The translations under genes and the position numbers were made by a program. This document shows, piece after piece, positions 13,001-23,059 of a stretch of DNA of 64,000 bases (positions are counted from its first letter, which is position 1; each line of letters starts with the position of its first letter). A model generated the notes under the pieces. That model did not search any database. It was not told the origin of the DNA and saw only the letters and a program-made list of their open reading frames with translations. This DNA comes from Nectonema munidae. Lineage: Eukaryota > Nematomorpha > Nectonematoida > Nectonematidae. The stretch is taken from NCBI GenBank assembly GCA_030549495.1, contig JAUIRK010000511.1, positions 1,090,001-1,154,000 of the forward strand, written 5' to 3'.

Positions 13001-16000
13001 GCAGTTCTCCTCACTGCTCTAAAATCTGTCAATTATCTTAAGATTGCTCAAAAGTAAAAGGGCATATATACTATTTTGTCTATACACCTTGCCTGCACAT
13101 ATGTAAGTCTTTACTCTGTAGCGGATCATTTTGGACAATGTGAAAAACTTTATTTTTCATCATAAATATCATGAACTTGTGATAATTATATGTCAAAAGT
13201 CTTCATTTTGTATGCCTATCCTATACATACATCATACATACATGCATAGCAAATATTGTTATAACAAAATAAATTCCTTTTTGGCATATATTAATTATCA
13301 ATCTAGTCTGATATATACGCAATTGCAAAATCGGAATAAAAAAAAGCTTCCTCATTTTGGTATTCCCACTTCGACTCTATTTCTAATAGAGTAAATTTCT
13401 AATTTATTTCTACCATCTTTTAAGTGAATCACGCAAAAGCTTATTTAGGGGGGGGGGGTGCATTAAGACATTGCATCCTTTCTAAAAATGAGGTATCAAT
13501 CTACTATATTCGTGGCGAATTATTGTATTGTTTGCTTTTTAGTTTATTTGAGATAGTTATTTATATATTCCAGCCGTATGTAGAAGCCAGCAGTACCTTA
13601 TGGTGGATTTTTGCGGGTTGGTTGAAATCACACTGCTTTATCGCTGCTGCTGCGAAAGTGTAACAAAATTCTACACTTTTCCCTGAGAGTATTTGCTTTT
13701 ATGGAAATACTCTCTCAGTTTAAACAAAGCTTTCTTTTGAACTGATAGATTATACTCATATAGAGATAGTATAATCTAGGGGGCTAACAACAACAACAGA
13801 TAGTTATTTTTGTAAATATTATATGCATATAATTCGATTGAATTTGACACGGACCACCTTCAAATGTCCTACTTATTTGATTTTTCTTATATTTGAAAAA
13901 TTAGTTTTTGAAAGCTCTCTCGCCCTACTGGAATCATGCTATACTTTTTCATGGGTGGAAACTACACTTCCTAGCCATTTTTAAAAAAATTCTATTTTAG
14001 TCAAAATTCGAAAAATAAGACGATTTAATTAAATTTATTAAAGGGATAAATTTCAGAAATTAGGCTTCAAATTTATTTACACGAATTCTTGTAAGAATCT
14101 CGATTGGAGTAGTTTTTTTACTCCAGCTTAAAAAGTTCCTTAATTAATGGTTTCCACTTCGACTTGCCATCCCTATTTTTAAATATATTTATTTATTTAT
14201 ATTCTTGCTTTTTTCCTTATGAAAACCATTTTTTAGCGATTACTATTGAATATTGATCGGGCTAAATCCGGTACTTCGATAAAGGGGGGGGGGGGCTAGG
14301 AGTTGGTTCCTTTCGTCCCTGTGTTGAGAATCTGGCCATGGCATTGGCTAAAAGAATTACTTTGCTTTGTGTATAAAGCAAATGATGTTTAAGATTGAAA
14401 GCGATTTAGAGTTAAATTAGTTGGACGCGAATTCATTCAACTTGTATGAACTAATTAATCGAGTTTCAAAAGTATACTCATTATTATTATTTGAATGAAT
14501 TGTGTTTTCATTTACGTCTTTTATTTTTCTCTAGACAATTCATGTGGCTTTCGGAGAATGGGGACAAAACGAAGTTTGAACGAAGCGCAGCCGGACTCGA
14601 AGCGAATAATTGTTCCGATCTTCTGTCTCAAGCACAGTATCACGTTACGCGAGCAAGAAAAGTCGACGTTGAAGAGCGCGAGAAACAAGCCAAGCAACTC
14701 TCGCAAAGAGAGGCCTTTCACAACAAGCTTCTGGAAGAACAGGTAACGAAAAGATTTCATATTTGATTTTGCTTAAAATGGAAATTTTTATTTTTTACAA
14801 AAGTATTCCTTAGCTAGTTCTTCGATTTATTGTGAAAATATTTTATTTGAAATTCTACAAAATGAATATTGGTTTATTTACCAGTATGCAATCGTACAAT
14901 AGAAAAATCTAGTACCACTGATTTCACTTTGTTCAATATTTTTTCAAATATGCTGAGTGGCTAAGGCGCTAGAAATCAGTTGGTGCTTCAGTAAGGTTGG
15001 TTAGATACTGTGCTTTGATAACTCAAAGTCTTGGGTTCGATCCCGCATCAAGCCTCCTTTCTTTATAGTTCGATACATGTGGTGCAATTGTGCCTTCTCG
15101 ATGAAAACATCCCTTACAAGTTTAATTCCCTTTACAAAAATATTTCCCAATGATTTGTCTACTTTTCAATTAAAATTAGTTTTACTTGTTAATGTTTCTA
15201 AACATTTATAAAAACATTAATTGCTTCGTACTTGGTTTTTATGCAAAGTTTACGCTGGAACAGCTGTTTTTTAATTTATAAATAATTTAACTACAGGAGT
15301 GATTTTATTTTTTCAAGATTGATAGCAGCAAAAGAAGTTTAATGTTTTTATACTTATTTATTTTAAAAGTTTATTTTCCTTATAAAAAATAAATAATACT
15401 ACTTTTCACGTAAGATTTTTTAAAACTACAGAAATCGGTCGATATCAGAATCGTTGATTGTAAAAAGAAAAATTCAACAGCGCCAAAAAATTTAGAATTG
15501 CTACATCTCTAATTAGAGGAATAAGTGTTTTAGTATTTACGATGAATCTTATGCACTGTGAATTAATTTAGAGCTAATAACAAACATTTTGTTGGAGTTT
15601 TTAAATTTCAAATGTATGATATTAAAATATCATATACTTTTTTTGATTCACAATATTATGTTTTTCCTTTTTTCTTTAGCAAGAGAAGCAACTCCTCAAG
15701 CACAAAGTTTTGGAAGAAATGAAACAACGCCGTGCTGTCTACATCGAAAAAGCAAAAGAAATCAACCTAAACACCACTAAATTCAAATCTGTTGTTTCCA
15801 AAGTAACCCTTATTAGGGCCGCCTTATAACCAAAATATTCTCTACCTTTTTATCAAAAATGAATTCACCAATATTACCTTGTGTCAGGCGTGTTTCTGTG
15901 AAATTCTAAAAAAAGTGTTAGTGTCGATGCTTATATACACGTGCAGTGTATACACGTGCCTTTATAGTGTACTTGTAAAGCATTTTATATGATATACACT

Positions 16001-19000
16001 AGCGTTGAAAAAGAAGCCAAAATTTTGAAATTAACGTAAAAATTTTTTTTTTCAAAACATGTTAAAATCACTTTGCCGTATAAACATACTTATATTTATG
16101 TAACTCCTTAACATTTATATAATATTTATATCTAAATAGCAACACAAGAGTATGAAAATGGCTGCACCAAAAACATTATTGATGCCCAGTTCTTTTGAAT
16201 TTTCTTCACGCGGTATTCCTACACAAAAAATTTTGTAAGCATCTGTAATCTCCCAAGCTATAAAGAAAAACGAATATCCTAGTAATCAATATAGGAGTGG
16301 TATGCGAATGATTATTATTTGTATTTATTTTTACTTTGTAAAAGTGGTATCCTTTACCTTGGAGTAAATATGTCTCAGAAAGTAATACTAAAAAGGAAAA
16401 AAAATGAACTTTGATTCACTCTTAAGTAGCATGCATTTTAAAATCTCTTTCCGGTTTAAAAAGGCCAAGGATTTGACCATTTAAGTAAACTTTGATTTAT
16501 TTACCTTGTGAATACCACCCTTGGCTTATCATTTAATATTATGTTAATTCTTTTTAATATACAACCCACTAAAAACGATCACAATGATCACCATTATCAT
16601 ATACTGATAAATAGATTATAGGAATGTAAAATTTTATATTCATTTGATTAGCGTCAAAAAGACCCATGTGTTGTATGTATTCTATTGTGAATTAAAAATT
16701 TACTCTGTTCCAGTTTTATTGCAGAAAAAGGAATCCTTATTTCTTGAAGTCTTTACATACCGCATTGAAGATATTTTGACTCTTTAAATATTTATCTTGT
16801 ACAATTTATATCTCAAGTGAAAGAAGCCCCAATGTTCTAGTGCTATAAAAGATGCTACTGATTTGTAAAAGAGAATAATTTTTTTTACGCAATACCCTTT
16901 CCTATTTCAGAGGCCTAGGAATCAAGACTCTGATTTCATCACGGATTCCAAATATGATTCATCCAATCCTGATGATGATGATGATGAAGGCATCGATGAT
17001 GAATTCAGACCGCATGCAAAGAAGCATAAGAATAAACACTTGATTAAAAAGCGACAAAAGTAAGTGAATCAAATCTTTGCTTGTTTTTAAATTTTAGCAA
17101 AAATTAAAAATTTATTATGATTTTATGAGAAAATAGGTCTTGTTCTGAAAAAGGAAGAGACTTTTAATTTCGCATTAACGACAACTCCTTATCACACAAA
17201 ATAAGAAACTTGGATTACTTGGAGAAGTATTGTGGTAGCATATGTATGGATCTTTAACAGGGACCTAGAATCACGAGGGTACCATTGATCTTTATCAGGA
17301 CCTAGAATCACGGGGATACAATGATCTTTAACTGGACCTAGAATCACGGGGGTACCAATGATCTTTAGCTGGACCTAGAATCCAAAGTCTCGAGCGAAGT
17401 GAGAGATAAACAGGCTTATCCTAGTATATATATATATAAAACTTGCATTTTTTCAAAAAATTGTGTGTGTGTGTGTCTTTTTCGGCCATTAACTATTTCC
17501 TAATATCTATTGAATGCATTATATTTCTAGAAAAGGAATGTTTGAGCTAGCGAACAATTCTCATGAATTGTTCATTTTAAAAATGATTAACTTCCTCAAA
17601 TATATTGATTCGTATAAAGATCCTGGATCTATCAACAAATCAACTTTTTGTAATAAAAAATTGACTCAGCTGAGTAGCAGTTCTTGATCACGTAGTCACA
17701 AATTCGGCGTTTTACATTTTTTAGTGCTTCTTACTTTCCTAGTTTTGTATAGTGGTAATAAGTGTGGTTAGCTCCATGGGTAGGAGGTAAATTTATTGGA
17801 CACAAAGTTTTGAGAATTATCGTCAATAATCCGAACACTAGGAGAAAATGAAGAAAAGATGAGTATATATTGAATACATATACCAATATGTTCACTATAT
17901 ATATGAATATATTAAAATACTCCTCTTTACTTCAATTTTTCCTAGCGTTTGTTTGATAAAGCTGATTGTACCCTAAAATTCACTTAGTAGATAGTTTGCG
18001 CCATATAAATTCGTTTACTCTAGACTGGCTCGTCGATAAGGGGTCTTTGTTTTGACCCTCTTGGATTTATTTGCCCCCCCCCCACTGAAAGTCCCTTGAA
18101 ATGTATAAATGTTTACACTTTCCTATAGTCCCAGTCCCATTATAATAAGTGTTGCCTACTCTGTACTTATAGTCTGGCGACTATCTTTAACGCCTATTAG
18201 TGAAAAATCTATCCTGCTTTTCACGGGTCTGGAAGTCGGAGTCCGTAATTTTAAAAAGATACGCGTTGGAGTCGGTTATTTTTAGGTATTTAAAAATATT
18301 TTTGTAAGCATATAGACATGGAATCACGGACCTTTCTTTAGTTGAAGTTTGAGTGTTTTTAGTTTAATAAGTATTCATATCATTTTACAAAATGATATAA
18401 GGAATGCTGGAAAAATTTTATTCTAATTTTTTTCTTCTTTGATTCTACTTATTCGAATCGTCTCATATTCAGAGAAAGAAGGAACCGAGAAGATGACAAC
18501 GATGCCGAGGGTAAAGGAAATCGCAGAAGGAAAACCGCTACTTCTCATGGCAAGAAAAAGGGCAGAGTCGAAGGCAGAAAAACTTCAAAAAGGAAGCAAA
18601 CACCGCTATCTTCTGGCAAAGGAGGTAATCTTTCCAAAAATCGGGAAGAGGATGAAGATGATAAGAGGAAGAAAAAGATCGTTTCCAAAGCTTACATCTC
18701 TTCATCTGAGGGTGACAACTCATCTTGTCTGGATGACGTTGAAGAGAATGCTGAAAGACTGGAAAAAAATGTCAAGCTTGATGAAGATGAAGAGGCAGAA
18801 TTAACAACAAACGCGGCATCATCTTTACCAGATGGAGCAGAAGTTTCAGATAAATCAGAAAATGCAAGTAACAGTAGCGGTAAGTTTTGGTTTTTCGATC
18901 AATTCAATAATATCTCATAGACCTAACACTCTATAAGAATTTTCCGAAAGTTATTAGTTCTAAAATACTGAATTTAGAAGAGACATAGAACAACGTTTAA

Positions 19001-22000
19001 AAGCAAAAAAAATATGTTCGACTACTCTAAAAGTCTTAGAAAACGCTTTTGTAACTATAGTGGTCAATTTTAGTTTTTATCTTGAGAAGGTTGCAAAATA
19101 TTCTCAAGGTAAAAAAAATAAACTTATTCACAAATTTCATGTAAAAAGAAGAGACAGTTTTTTTGAATAAAATTAAATGAAACGTGTATTCTTTTTTCAG
19201 TTCTGTTTTTGAACAAATCGTTGCATTAAAAGTATATTTTGGACATTAGATCGTGACAAATTTTATCGAAATTTGAGATTTTCATAAAATAAATGCATGT
19301 CTATGATAATCTAAACTAAAAGGCTGTCTGATGTTACATGATTCGAACGAAATATTTTTTTAGATTTAGAGAAAAAAATATTTCTATGATTCCATCCCAC
19401 TACATAAAAGGGATCATATGTGACTCAAGTTCTATATAATTTCATCTTTTATCAACATCATATTCCTAAAAGGTTTTTTTCACTGGAAATAAGATTTTTA
19501 AATTTAATTGATTTTGTAAAAATGATATATATAGTAGTCTAAAAAAGCCACGTATGCGTTGTATACAACATATACGACTGCCTTATTTTTGTTGTCTCCC
19601 GTGGTCTTGCCAGACCACTAATTGAGGTACAGCCAAACTTTCCTAAATTCTAAAGAAAGATAAAATTTATATTAAAAATGATAGCTTCTTCATCTATTAT
19701 TATTTAAATGTAAAGAAAATGTTGCTGAGACATCATGAATAACAGTTGAAGGATATTGCAGTGTTTACTCAACGATTTGTTTATTTATCGGAAGAAGAAG
19801 ACCTAGAGTGGTAGAAAATTAAGAAAGTTTTCAACTTGTTTGAATAAAAGTTTTACTTATTTTCGTATTAAAACGTTTTGAAATAACTTTTGATTTTTGC
19901 TATGTGTGTATATTTGGTATCATCAGTAAGAGAGGAGAATCCTTTTTACTGGCCAGCTCATTTATATAAAAATAAAAAGCAGTGATCCAATAACTGAATC
20001 TTTTGGTTCACCAATCGCTACAGCTTTCCAATTTGAAGATATATTGCGAATTATAACTTTCTGAATTCGCTTGATTGTACTTATCACAAATCAATACATT
20101 TTTTAATTTCAACACGTCAAACACCTTTTAAAAATCAATATTATTATTGGACTTTGAACGCTTCATCATTGTTATCAAGTATCCCAATCGAATGCATACA
20201 TCACATGTGTTACTGTGGATCTTTCTTTCTCATAAAAGCATATTGTTTGTTTCCAAAAGCTACATTTCTTTCAATACAATTAATTATTTGGTCAGCAATA
20301 ATGGACTCAAATATTTTTAGAACATTGGATTAAATCAAAATAAATTACTTTATAATTTTCTAGTTTTGCTAATTGGAAGTAAATTTTATACACAGGAATA
20401 GTCCCGGGCTTCGTAGCCGGAGACTGTGAATTCAAAGAATTTGCATACTTAGAGGATGGGAAGTTTTTTTTTAAATATTAATATCCTAGTAACCACTTTT
20501 CTGTTTATAAAATATAATACTCTTTGAAATCTCTTCTTTCAAATGCAGAAAATAAAACTAAAATGGCTTTATATATGAAGTGGCGCTGCGTCATAGAAAA
20601 AGACGTACAGATTATAAAAAAAAAGTAAATTCAGAAATAAAAAGTCTTTATTCAAATATAAAAAAAATTTTATAGTTGGTAGTTGAAGATCAGTTGATGG
20701 CCATGGTGGTCGAAAAGTTTTCTTCTGTACTTTTTAAAATAACTTTCATAGCTTTCTCGCAATTTTATTTTGAATCTGGATCTGTGCATGGATAGAAGAA
20801 TCCTATTTATTCCGTAAATGAATATTTAATTTAAATTTTGGCGCGAAATTAAATCCAGAGTTTCAATTTTTTATATGAATTCTAAAATCCTTCATGTATA
20901 AAGTAAAAAGCTCAACATGAAAGAATAGGACAATTGAAATTTGACTTGTGTTTATAAAATTTGTATAAGCTAGTTTTTCTAGATATATATCATTTAGGTA
21001 GAGTAGCTATAATCAATTTTTTTATAAATAAATAAAAAAAGTTGGAAGCTGAGCCATACACTAAATTTTTCATGCTTCGAAGCCTGCGGATGAATAAATG
21101 TTATCACTTTTGCATAGAATTGGAATCCGATGACCAAGACAACGAAGATGCAAAAGAGGGGGACGAAGTTAACGAGAGCGAAGAAGATGATGAAATCAAT
21201 AAGGGCGATGCCAAGATTCCTATATCATCTGAGGGCAGTAATGACGAAAATAGTAATTCCTCCCTCAAAATAAAAGAAGTTTCTCGACGCCTCCACCAAA
21301 CTTCTCTTCAAAGTAAATTCGAAAATCTTTCTTTCCCATGTGCATTCAGCGTGTAATTTTTCGCTCATGCACAATTCATAAAAAGAATATATATATATAT
21401 ATATATATATACGATGGAAGTGTATTTATCAAGCGCTTTTGAAACAAACTTTCTCTATCAAGGCAAACTTGCTAAAAGTATCACTTTACACTACTGTTAC
21501 TTCTTTCTTTCTTCTGTTTATTGCCTTTAACACTTTGTCTTGATAAAGGAATTTAGTTTCGAAAGCGCCTGATAAATGCAGTGTTCAGTGTGTCCTCTCG
21601 ACCGTATATAATCCTTTTACAAGCATTCTTCATAATGAGTTCACCGAATACAGCAAACAGTCATCGAGTGTTTTCTCTTAGCTATCCAATCATAGGAGAA
21701 CCCGCTACACATTAGTTTCTTTTAGTTCTCTTTAATACTTAGTAGATTAGAGAATTTGTCAGGCCTAAGCTCTGTTTCTCTGAAGCTTTGTAAAGCTTCC
21801 GATATTTGTGGGTATGAATGCTAACTATGGTAGAATAAGATTGTAATATTTTTTTGTATTGTATTTTATATATATAATATATTAAAATAATATATTTTTC
21901 TATATATCATTGATACGTTTCAAATGTTCTGGGAAAAATAAAAAAATCAACCATTGATATCTATATCAGTGGAAAACGAGAAAATACGTTAATTGCTGCA

Positions 22001-23059
22001 GCTCTGAAATCGAAAAACACTGGCGTTGGTGCGTATGCTATTGCCAACAGCCTGAATGAAATCCGAAAGAAATGAGTGAAGTTTTGTTCTGTTTGACCGG
22101 AAATAGTGTATGGCGCACCACCGAGTATAACAGTTTCGTTTAGCTTTCCCTGAATTGGGTAGTTGGAAAAGTATTTCAGCCCACATTTAAAACAATGCCT
22201 CACTAAATCGCTCTTCGTTGCTCTTTCCGCAGAGTTCACTGCGTGAGCTGGATCATTTTGCCTCTGTGAGCGAAAGGTTCTACGAAGAGTGTCAACTATT
22301 GCTAAATTCAATATGCAGCGATTTGCTCCAAATAAACAGGGGAATAGTGGCGAATTTATTGGACACAAAGTTTTATAAAAAAATACAAAGTGAATTTTTC
22401 CAACGTTATTGTCCTAAGTTTTCAACGATGAAATAAGAGAGTCTGTGCTTCCGAGAAAGAAAGGAAGATATAGCCTTTATGCAATGGCGTTGGAAGAAGG
22501 GTGAAGGCGTATGAATGTGGTTGAGTCCGGATGAGCGTTGTTATACGATGTATAGTTCTGTGTAGAGGAAAATATTTGAAGATGAATGAGGAATAAAATC
22601 CTTTTGAAATTATGTCTGGTTTGTATACAGTAATGATAGGGGATGGATATTTAGTATGATGTATGTAACTATATTTCAAGATTGCATAATCTTATTACGA
22701 TGAGGGAAATGCATGAACATTGACTCGCCTTCTACGAGATGTAGTCGTACAATAGAATTATTCTATTAAAGGGAGGATTTCATTAATTTGACAGCAAAGT
22801 TAATATTCCTTGTGCAATACTCTAGAGTCTAGACAAGCATTCATTCTCAATGCCTGTATTTCGTTTGAGTAGAGGGTGTTTATGTTGAGGAATTGTAATT
22901 TGTCAATATATCTGTGACTCTTGGTATCCAACATTTTTCACGTTTTTAAATAAATATTGATGCATTTTTTTAGAACCAAATCCCATATCACCACATTTAA
23001 ATTCTGACGATGAGGATGAAGATTGTAGAAGTCAAGAACAATCACCAGAACACTCATAA
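797..23059 (+). CDS. CTR9: CTR9 homolog, Paf1 complex subunit (3' 14 exons; 5' end outside window)
   Basis: CTR9 is the TPR scaffold of the nuclear Paf1 complex, which travels with RNA polymerase II and supports elongation and histone modification. Fourteen exons (797-1024, 2592-2729, 4383-4586, 5302-5592, 6527-6712, 8967-9203, 11772-11888, 12908-13053, 14535-14742, 15680-15802, 16911-17059, 18473-18879, 21118-21312, 22974-23059) all have AG/GT borders and join in one frame of 904 residues plus a stop. The protein follows human CTR9 from about residue 305: [76 protein letters not shown] and [15 protein letters not shown] are nearly collinear. TPR repeats fill roughly the first 550 residues. 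A Lys/Glu-rich helical stretch follows, then an acidic and basic disordered tail. No frame break was seen, so the gene looks intact. The left end is partial because earlier exons lie before position 1. Confidence 0.96.
2592..2729 (+). CDS. CTR9: CTR9 exon, 46 codons
   Basis: Acceptor TTTAAG precedes GCA TGC GCT TGC TTT GAA AAA GTA, which matches ASQCFEKVLK of human CTR9. The exon ends CTC AAA AAG|gtttca (human LKKV). Phase 0 on both sides. It encodes the TPR containing [15 protein letters not shown]. The acceptor lacks a strong pyrimidine tract, but protein identity fixes the border. Confidence 0.9.
2950..3131. mobile_element. pogo/Tigger-like miniature inverted-repeat element
   Basis: A 182 bp element in CTR9 intron 2 (between 2729 and 4383). 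The left end CAGTAAAACTTGTCTATAGC is the inverted counterpart of the right end GCTAAGACAGGTTTTACTG. The right end is followed by TA; the left flank has lost it. The internal CCGCTATAGACAG-type motifs repeat the terminal sequence. Tc1/mariner-pogo elements have CAG-starting ends and TA duplications, which fits. No coding capacity. Confidence 0.65.
4383..4586 (+). CDS. CTR9: CTR9 exon, 68 codons
   Basis: Starts GTC ACC GAC CAC TAT CCC GAT GAC GTC GAA GCG TGG (human [12 protein letters not shown]) and ends GGC AAA|gtaaga. It contains [20 protein letters not shown], a well-conserved CTR9 stretch. Phase 0 on both sides. Its GC content is clearly above that of the surrounding introns. Confidence 0.94.
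5302..5592 (+). CDS. CTR9: CTR9 exon, 97 codons
   Basis: Acceptor TTTTTAG, then [16 protein letters not shown]. It carries [20 protein letters not shown] and [20 protein letters not shown], corresponding to human [20 protein letters not shown]. It ends ATT AAT CAA|gtatgt. Phase 0 on both sides; two TPR units. Confidence 0.95.
5766..5920 (+). mobile_element. tRNA-derived SINE, diverged copy
   Basis: Contains a B-box-like TGTTCGATCC (5834-5843) followed by the family's tail motifs GATACAAGTGGTGCAG and GCCTTCTC. The same order is seen at 10778, 14945 and 47980. Lies in the CTR9 intron after exon 5302-5592. The head has decayed. Confidence 0.55.
5941..6526 (+). other. CTR9 intron, AT-rich, hairpin motif at 6143-6165
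   Basis: After the SINE the intron is AT-rich with no recognisable gene. TTGTCTCCCG followed by a hairpin-like GCCAGACCACTA recurs almost identically at 19590 and more weakly at 33350. A short open frame (6111-6326) has no recognisable family. Confidence 0.3.
6527..6712 (+). CDS. CTR9: CTR9 exon, 62 codons
   Basis: Acceptor GATTTTAG, then [20 protein letters not shown], matching human [20 protein letters not shown]. Ends RDKEK|gtctat. Phase 0 on both sides. The reading frame stays open past the donor into a (TA)n tract, but similarity to CTR9 stops at the GT. Confidence 0.94.
7010..7160. other. GC-richer island in CTR9 intron, unidentified
   Basis: About 150 bp with clearly higher GC than the rest of the intron and an internal near-repeat (AAGATTCTCGC at about 7027 and 7069). 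No coding frame or family recognised. Probably a piece of a transposon. Confidence 0.2.
8268..8612 (-). mobile_element. hAT transposon remnant with transposase C-terminus
   Basis: Minus-strand codons from 8502 down to the stop at 8368-8370 read [20 protein letters not shown] then [18 protein letters not shown]. This is the end typical of ZBED5/Charlie-like hAT transposases (usual form LTDxHLxxxLRxxxxxxxPD). GGGCCGCA repeats at about 8574-8602 resemble hAT ends. Only the last 40 or so codons remain. It lies in the CTR9 intron before exon 8967. Limits are approximate. Confidence 0.5.
8967..9203 (+). CDS. CTR9: CTR9 exon, 79 codons
   Basis: Acceptor TATTTAG, then [20 protein letters not shown] (human [20 protein letters not shown]), with [20 protein letters not shown] and [10 protein letters not shown] before |gtaggt. 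Phase 0 on both sides; TPR repeats. Confidence 0.95.
9256..9675 (+). mobile_element. pogo-like non-autonomous element, copy 1
   Basis: Starts TA-CAGTCGACTTTCCCG and ends near AAAGTTCCGGATTAACGAAG, the look of pogo/Tigger termini. The middle segments (TTACTCGACTTCTCTCA; GTTAATTGAATCAATCATTC) recur in the same order at 54971-55262. No open frame. It sits directly after CTR9 exon 8967-9203. Confidence 0.5.
10306..11027. mobile_element. possible hAT-like element carrying a nested SINE
   Basis: CAGTGATTCTCAATC at about 10311 and the reverse complement of the sequence near 11022 (CAGTGCGGTTCACAATATG) look like the two ends of a hAT-type non-autonomous element. No matching 8 bp flanks were found, so the limits are uncertain. 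The SINE at 10778-10920 would be inserted in it. It lies in the CTR9 intron before exon 11772. Confidence 0.3.
10778..10920 (+). mobile_element. tRNA-derived SINE copy
   Basis: Shares with 14945-15115 the string GGTTGGTTAGATACTG, the B box GGTTCGATCCC (10830-10840), GCATCAAGCC and GTGCCTTCTCGATGAAAACA. The tRNA-like A-box part is shorter than in the 14945 copy. Confidence 0.75.
11772..11888 (+). CDS. CTR9: CTR9 exon, 39 codons
   Basis: Acceptor TTCACTAG, then [29 protein letters not shown] corresponds to human VVLYLARALFKCGKLQECK. Ends CAC AAA|gtattt. Phase 0 on both sides. It continues the TPR solenoid. Confidence 0.93.
12908..13053 (+). CDS. CTR9: CTR9 exon, 48 codons plus 2 nt
   Basis: Acceptor TTTTTTCAG, then [20 protein letters not shown] and [15 protein letters not shown], corresponding to human LQRLATSVLKDEKSNLK. 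Ends CAA AA|gtaaaa in phase 2, the first junction here that is not phase 0. Confidence 0.93.
13054..14534 (+). other. CTR9 intron, no gene
   Basis: AT-rich, with G-runs at about 13449-13457 and 14284-14295. Several short open frames were seen, none recognisable. No repeat with a partner elsewhere in the window was noticed. Confidence 0.4.
14535..14742 (+). CDS. CTR9: CTR9 exon, 1 nt plus 69 codons
   Basis: Acceptor TTTCTCTAG. The first A completes a Lys codon, then [20 protein letters not shown] and [19 protein letters not shown] (human [20 protein letters not shown]). Ends GAA CAG|gtaacg in phase 0. This closes the TPR part and starts the charged helical region. Confidence 0.95.
14945..15115 (+). 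mobile_element. tRNA-derived SINE, best-preserved copy
   Basis: The head GAGTGGCTAAGGCGCTAGAA with ATCAGTTGG is close to a type-II tRNA such as tRNA-Ser (A box at about 14955-14968). An inserted AAGGTTGGTTAGATACTG follows, then the B box GGTTCGATCCC at 15034-15044. The body is GCATCAAGCCTCC ... GTGCCTTCTCGATGAAAACA. The intact Pol III boxes and the non-tRNA tail indicate a SINE rather than a tRNA gene. Confidence 0.8.
15680..15802 (+). CDS. CTR9: CTR9 exon, 41 codons
   Basis: Acceptor TTTTCTTTAG, then [20 protein letters not shown] with YIEKAKEIN, like the coiled [20 protein letters not shown] segment of human CTR9. Ends TCC AAA|gtaacc. Phase 0 on both sides. Confidence 0.92.
16911..17059 (+). 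CDS. CTR9: CTR9 exon, 49 codons plus 2 nt
   Basis: Acceptor CCTATTTCAG, then [20 protein letters not shown], a run of five Asp and a basic [14 protein letters not shown] end before |gtaagt. Low-complexity acidic/basic tail, as in CTR9 of other animals. It is placed by splice signals and phase (0 in, 2 out) rather than by residue identity. Confidence 0.85.
17246..17384 (+). repeat. tandem repeat, 36-37 bp unit
   Basis: GGACCTAGAATC recurs at 17261, 17298, 17334 and 17371. The units carry CACGGGGGTACCAATGATC in variable form. The array is followed by the near-palindrome CTCGAGCGAAGTGAGAG (17389-17405) and a (TA)n/(TG)n tract. It lies in the CTR9 intron between 17059 and 18473. The context resembles the repeat-rich interior of Helitron-type elements, but no ends were confirmed. 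Confidence 0.7.
18473..18879 (+). CDS. CTR9: CTR9 exon, tail region, 407 nt
   Basis: Acceptor CATATTCAG. The first A completes a Lys codon, then [20 protein letters not shown] and a Lys/Arg/Ser/Glu-rich tail with [20 protein letters not shown], which resembles the KAIISSSDDSSDED motif of vertebrate CTR9. Ends in phase 1 at AGC G|gtaagt. Another forward frame is open for 121 codons over this exon, but only the frame given links to the neighbours. Confidence 0.9.
18950..19033 (+). repeat. dispersed repeat, copy 1 of 2
   Basis: GTTATTAGTTCTAAAATACTG through AACAACGTTTAAAAGCAAAA is found again, slightly changed, at 23838-23925 in the same orientation. No coding content or terminal structure seen. 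Confidence 0.6.
19560..19622 (+). repeat. hairpin-bearing dispersed motif
   Basis: TTGTCTCCC followed by the hairpin GTGGTCTTGCCAGACCAC and TAA. Related copies lie at 6143-6165 and 33355-33380. GTGGTCT/AGACCAC can form a 7 bp stem with a TGCC loop. Confidence 0.5.
21118..21312 (+). CDS. CTR9: CTR9 acidic tail exon, possible cassette
   Basis: Acceptor TTTGCATAG, then the phase-1 continuation [20 protein letters not shown] and a Ser/Asn-rich stretch. The donor CTTCAAA|gtaaat gives phase 1, so the exon (195 nt) can be included or skipped without a frame change. If the donor is not used, the frame reads on to a stop at 21354-21356 and makes an alternative C-terminus. Confidence 0.75.
21386..21411 (+). 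repeat. (AT)n microsatellite
   Basis: Thirteen AT pairs just after the retained-intron stop of CTR9 exon 13. Confidence 0.9.
21961..22436. other. unidentified island in the last CTR9 intron
   Basis: A less AT-rich block with long open frames on both strands (minus 22368-21961, 135 codons; plus 22218-22436, 72 codons). Neither translation matches a family I know. Overlapping frames suggest a fragment of a transposon rather than a host gene. AATTTATTGGACACAAAGTTTT near its right end also occurs at about 17790. Confidence 0.3.
22974..23059 (+). CDS. CTR9: CTR9 last coding exon
   Basis: Acceptor TGCATTTTTTTAG, then two nucleotides complete the codon and [20 protein letters not shown] continues to the TAA at 23057-23059. 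The short acidic end matches the style of other CTR9 C-termini. Exon 12 or exon 13 could both splice to it in phase. Confidence 0.83.

Noticed and set aside
14945-15115. A genuine tRNA-Ser gene
   Set aside because: The A and B boxes are present, but the acceptor stem and anticodon arm cannot be completed. The same sequence with a non-tRNA body recurs three more times.
18439-18804. A separate 121-residue plus-strand gene
   Set aside because: It is a second frame over CTR9 exon 18473-18879. Only the other frame links to both neighbouring exons.
17425-19622. One Helitron from TCCTAG (17431) to the hairpin and CTAA (about 19612)
   Set aside because: The interval would include CTR9 exon 18473-18879, and the hairpin touches the CTAA instead of lying some 10 bp upstream. 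The other hairpin copies lack CTRR.
21961-22368. A nested minus-strand gene in the last CTR9 intron
   Set aside because: The frame is open for 135 codons, but frames on the other strand are also partly open and no family was recognised. Kept only as an unidentified island.
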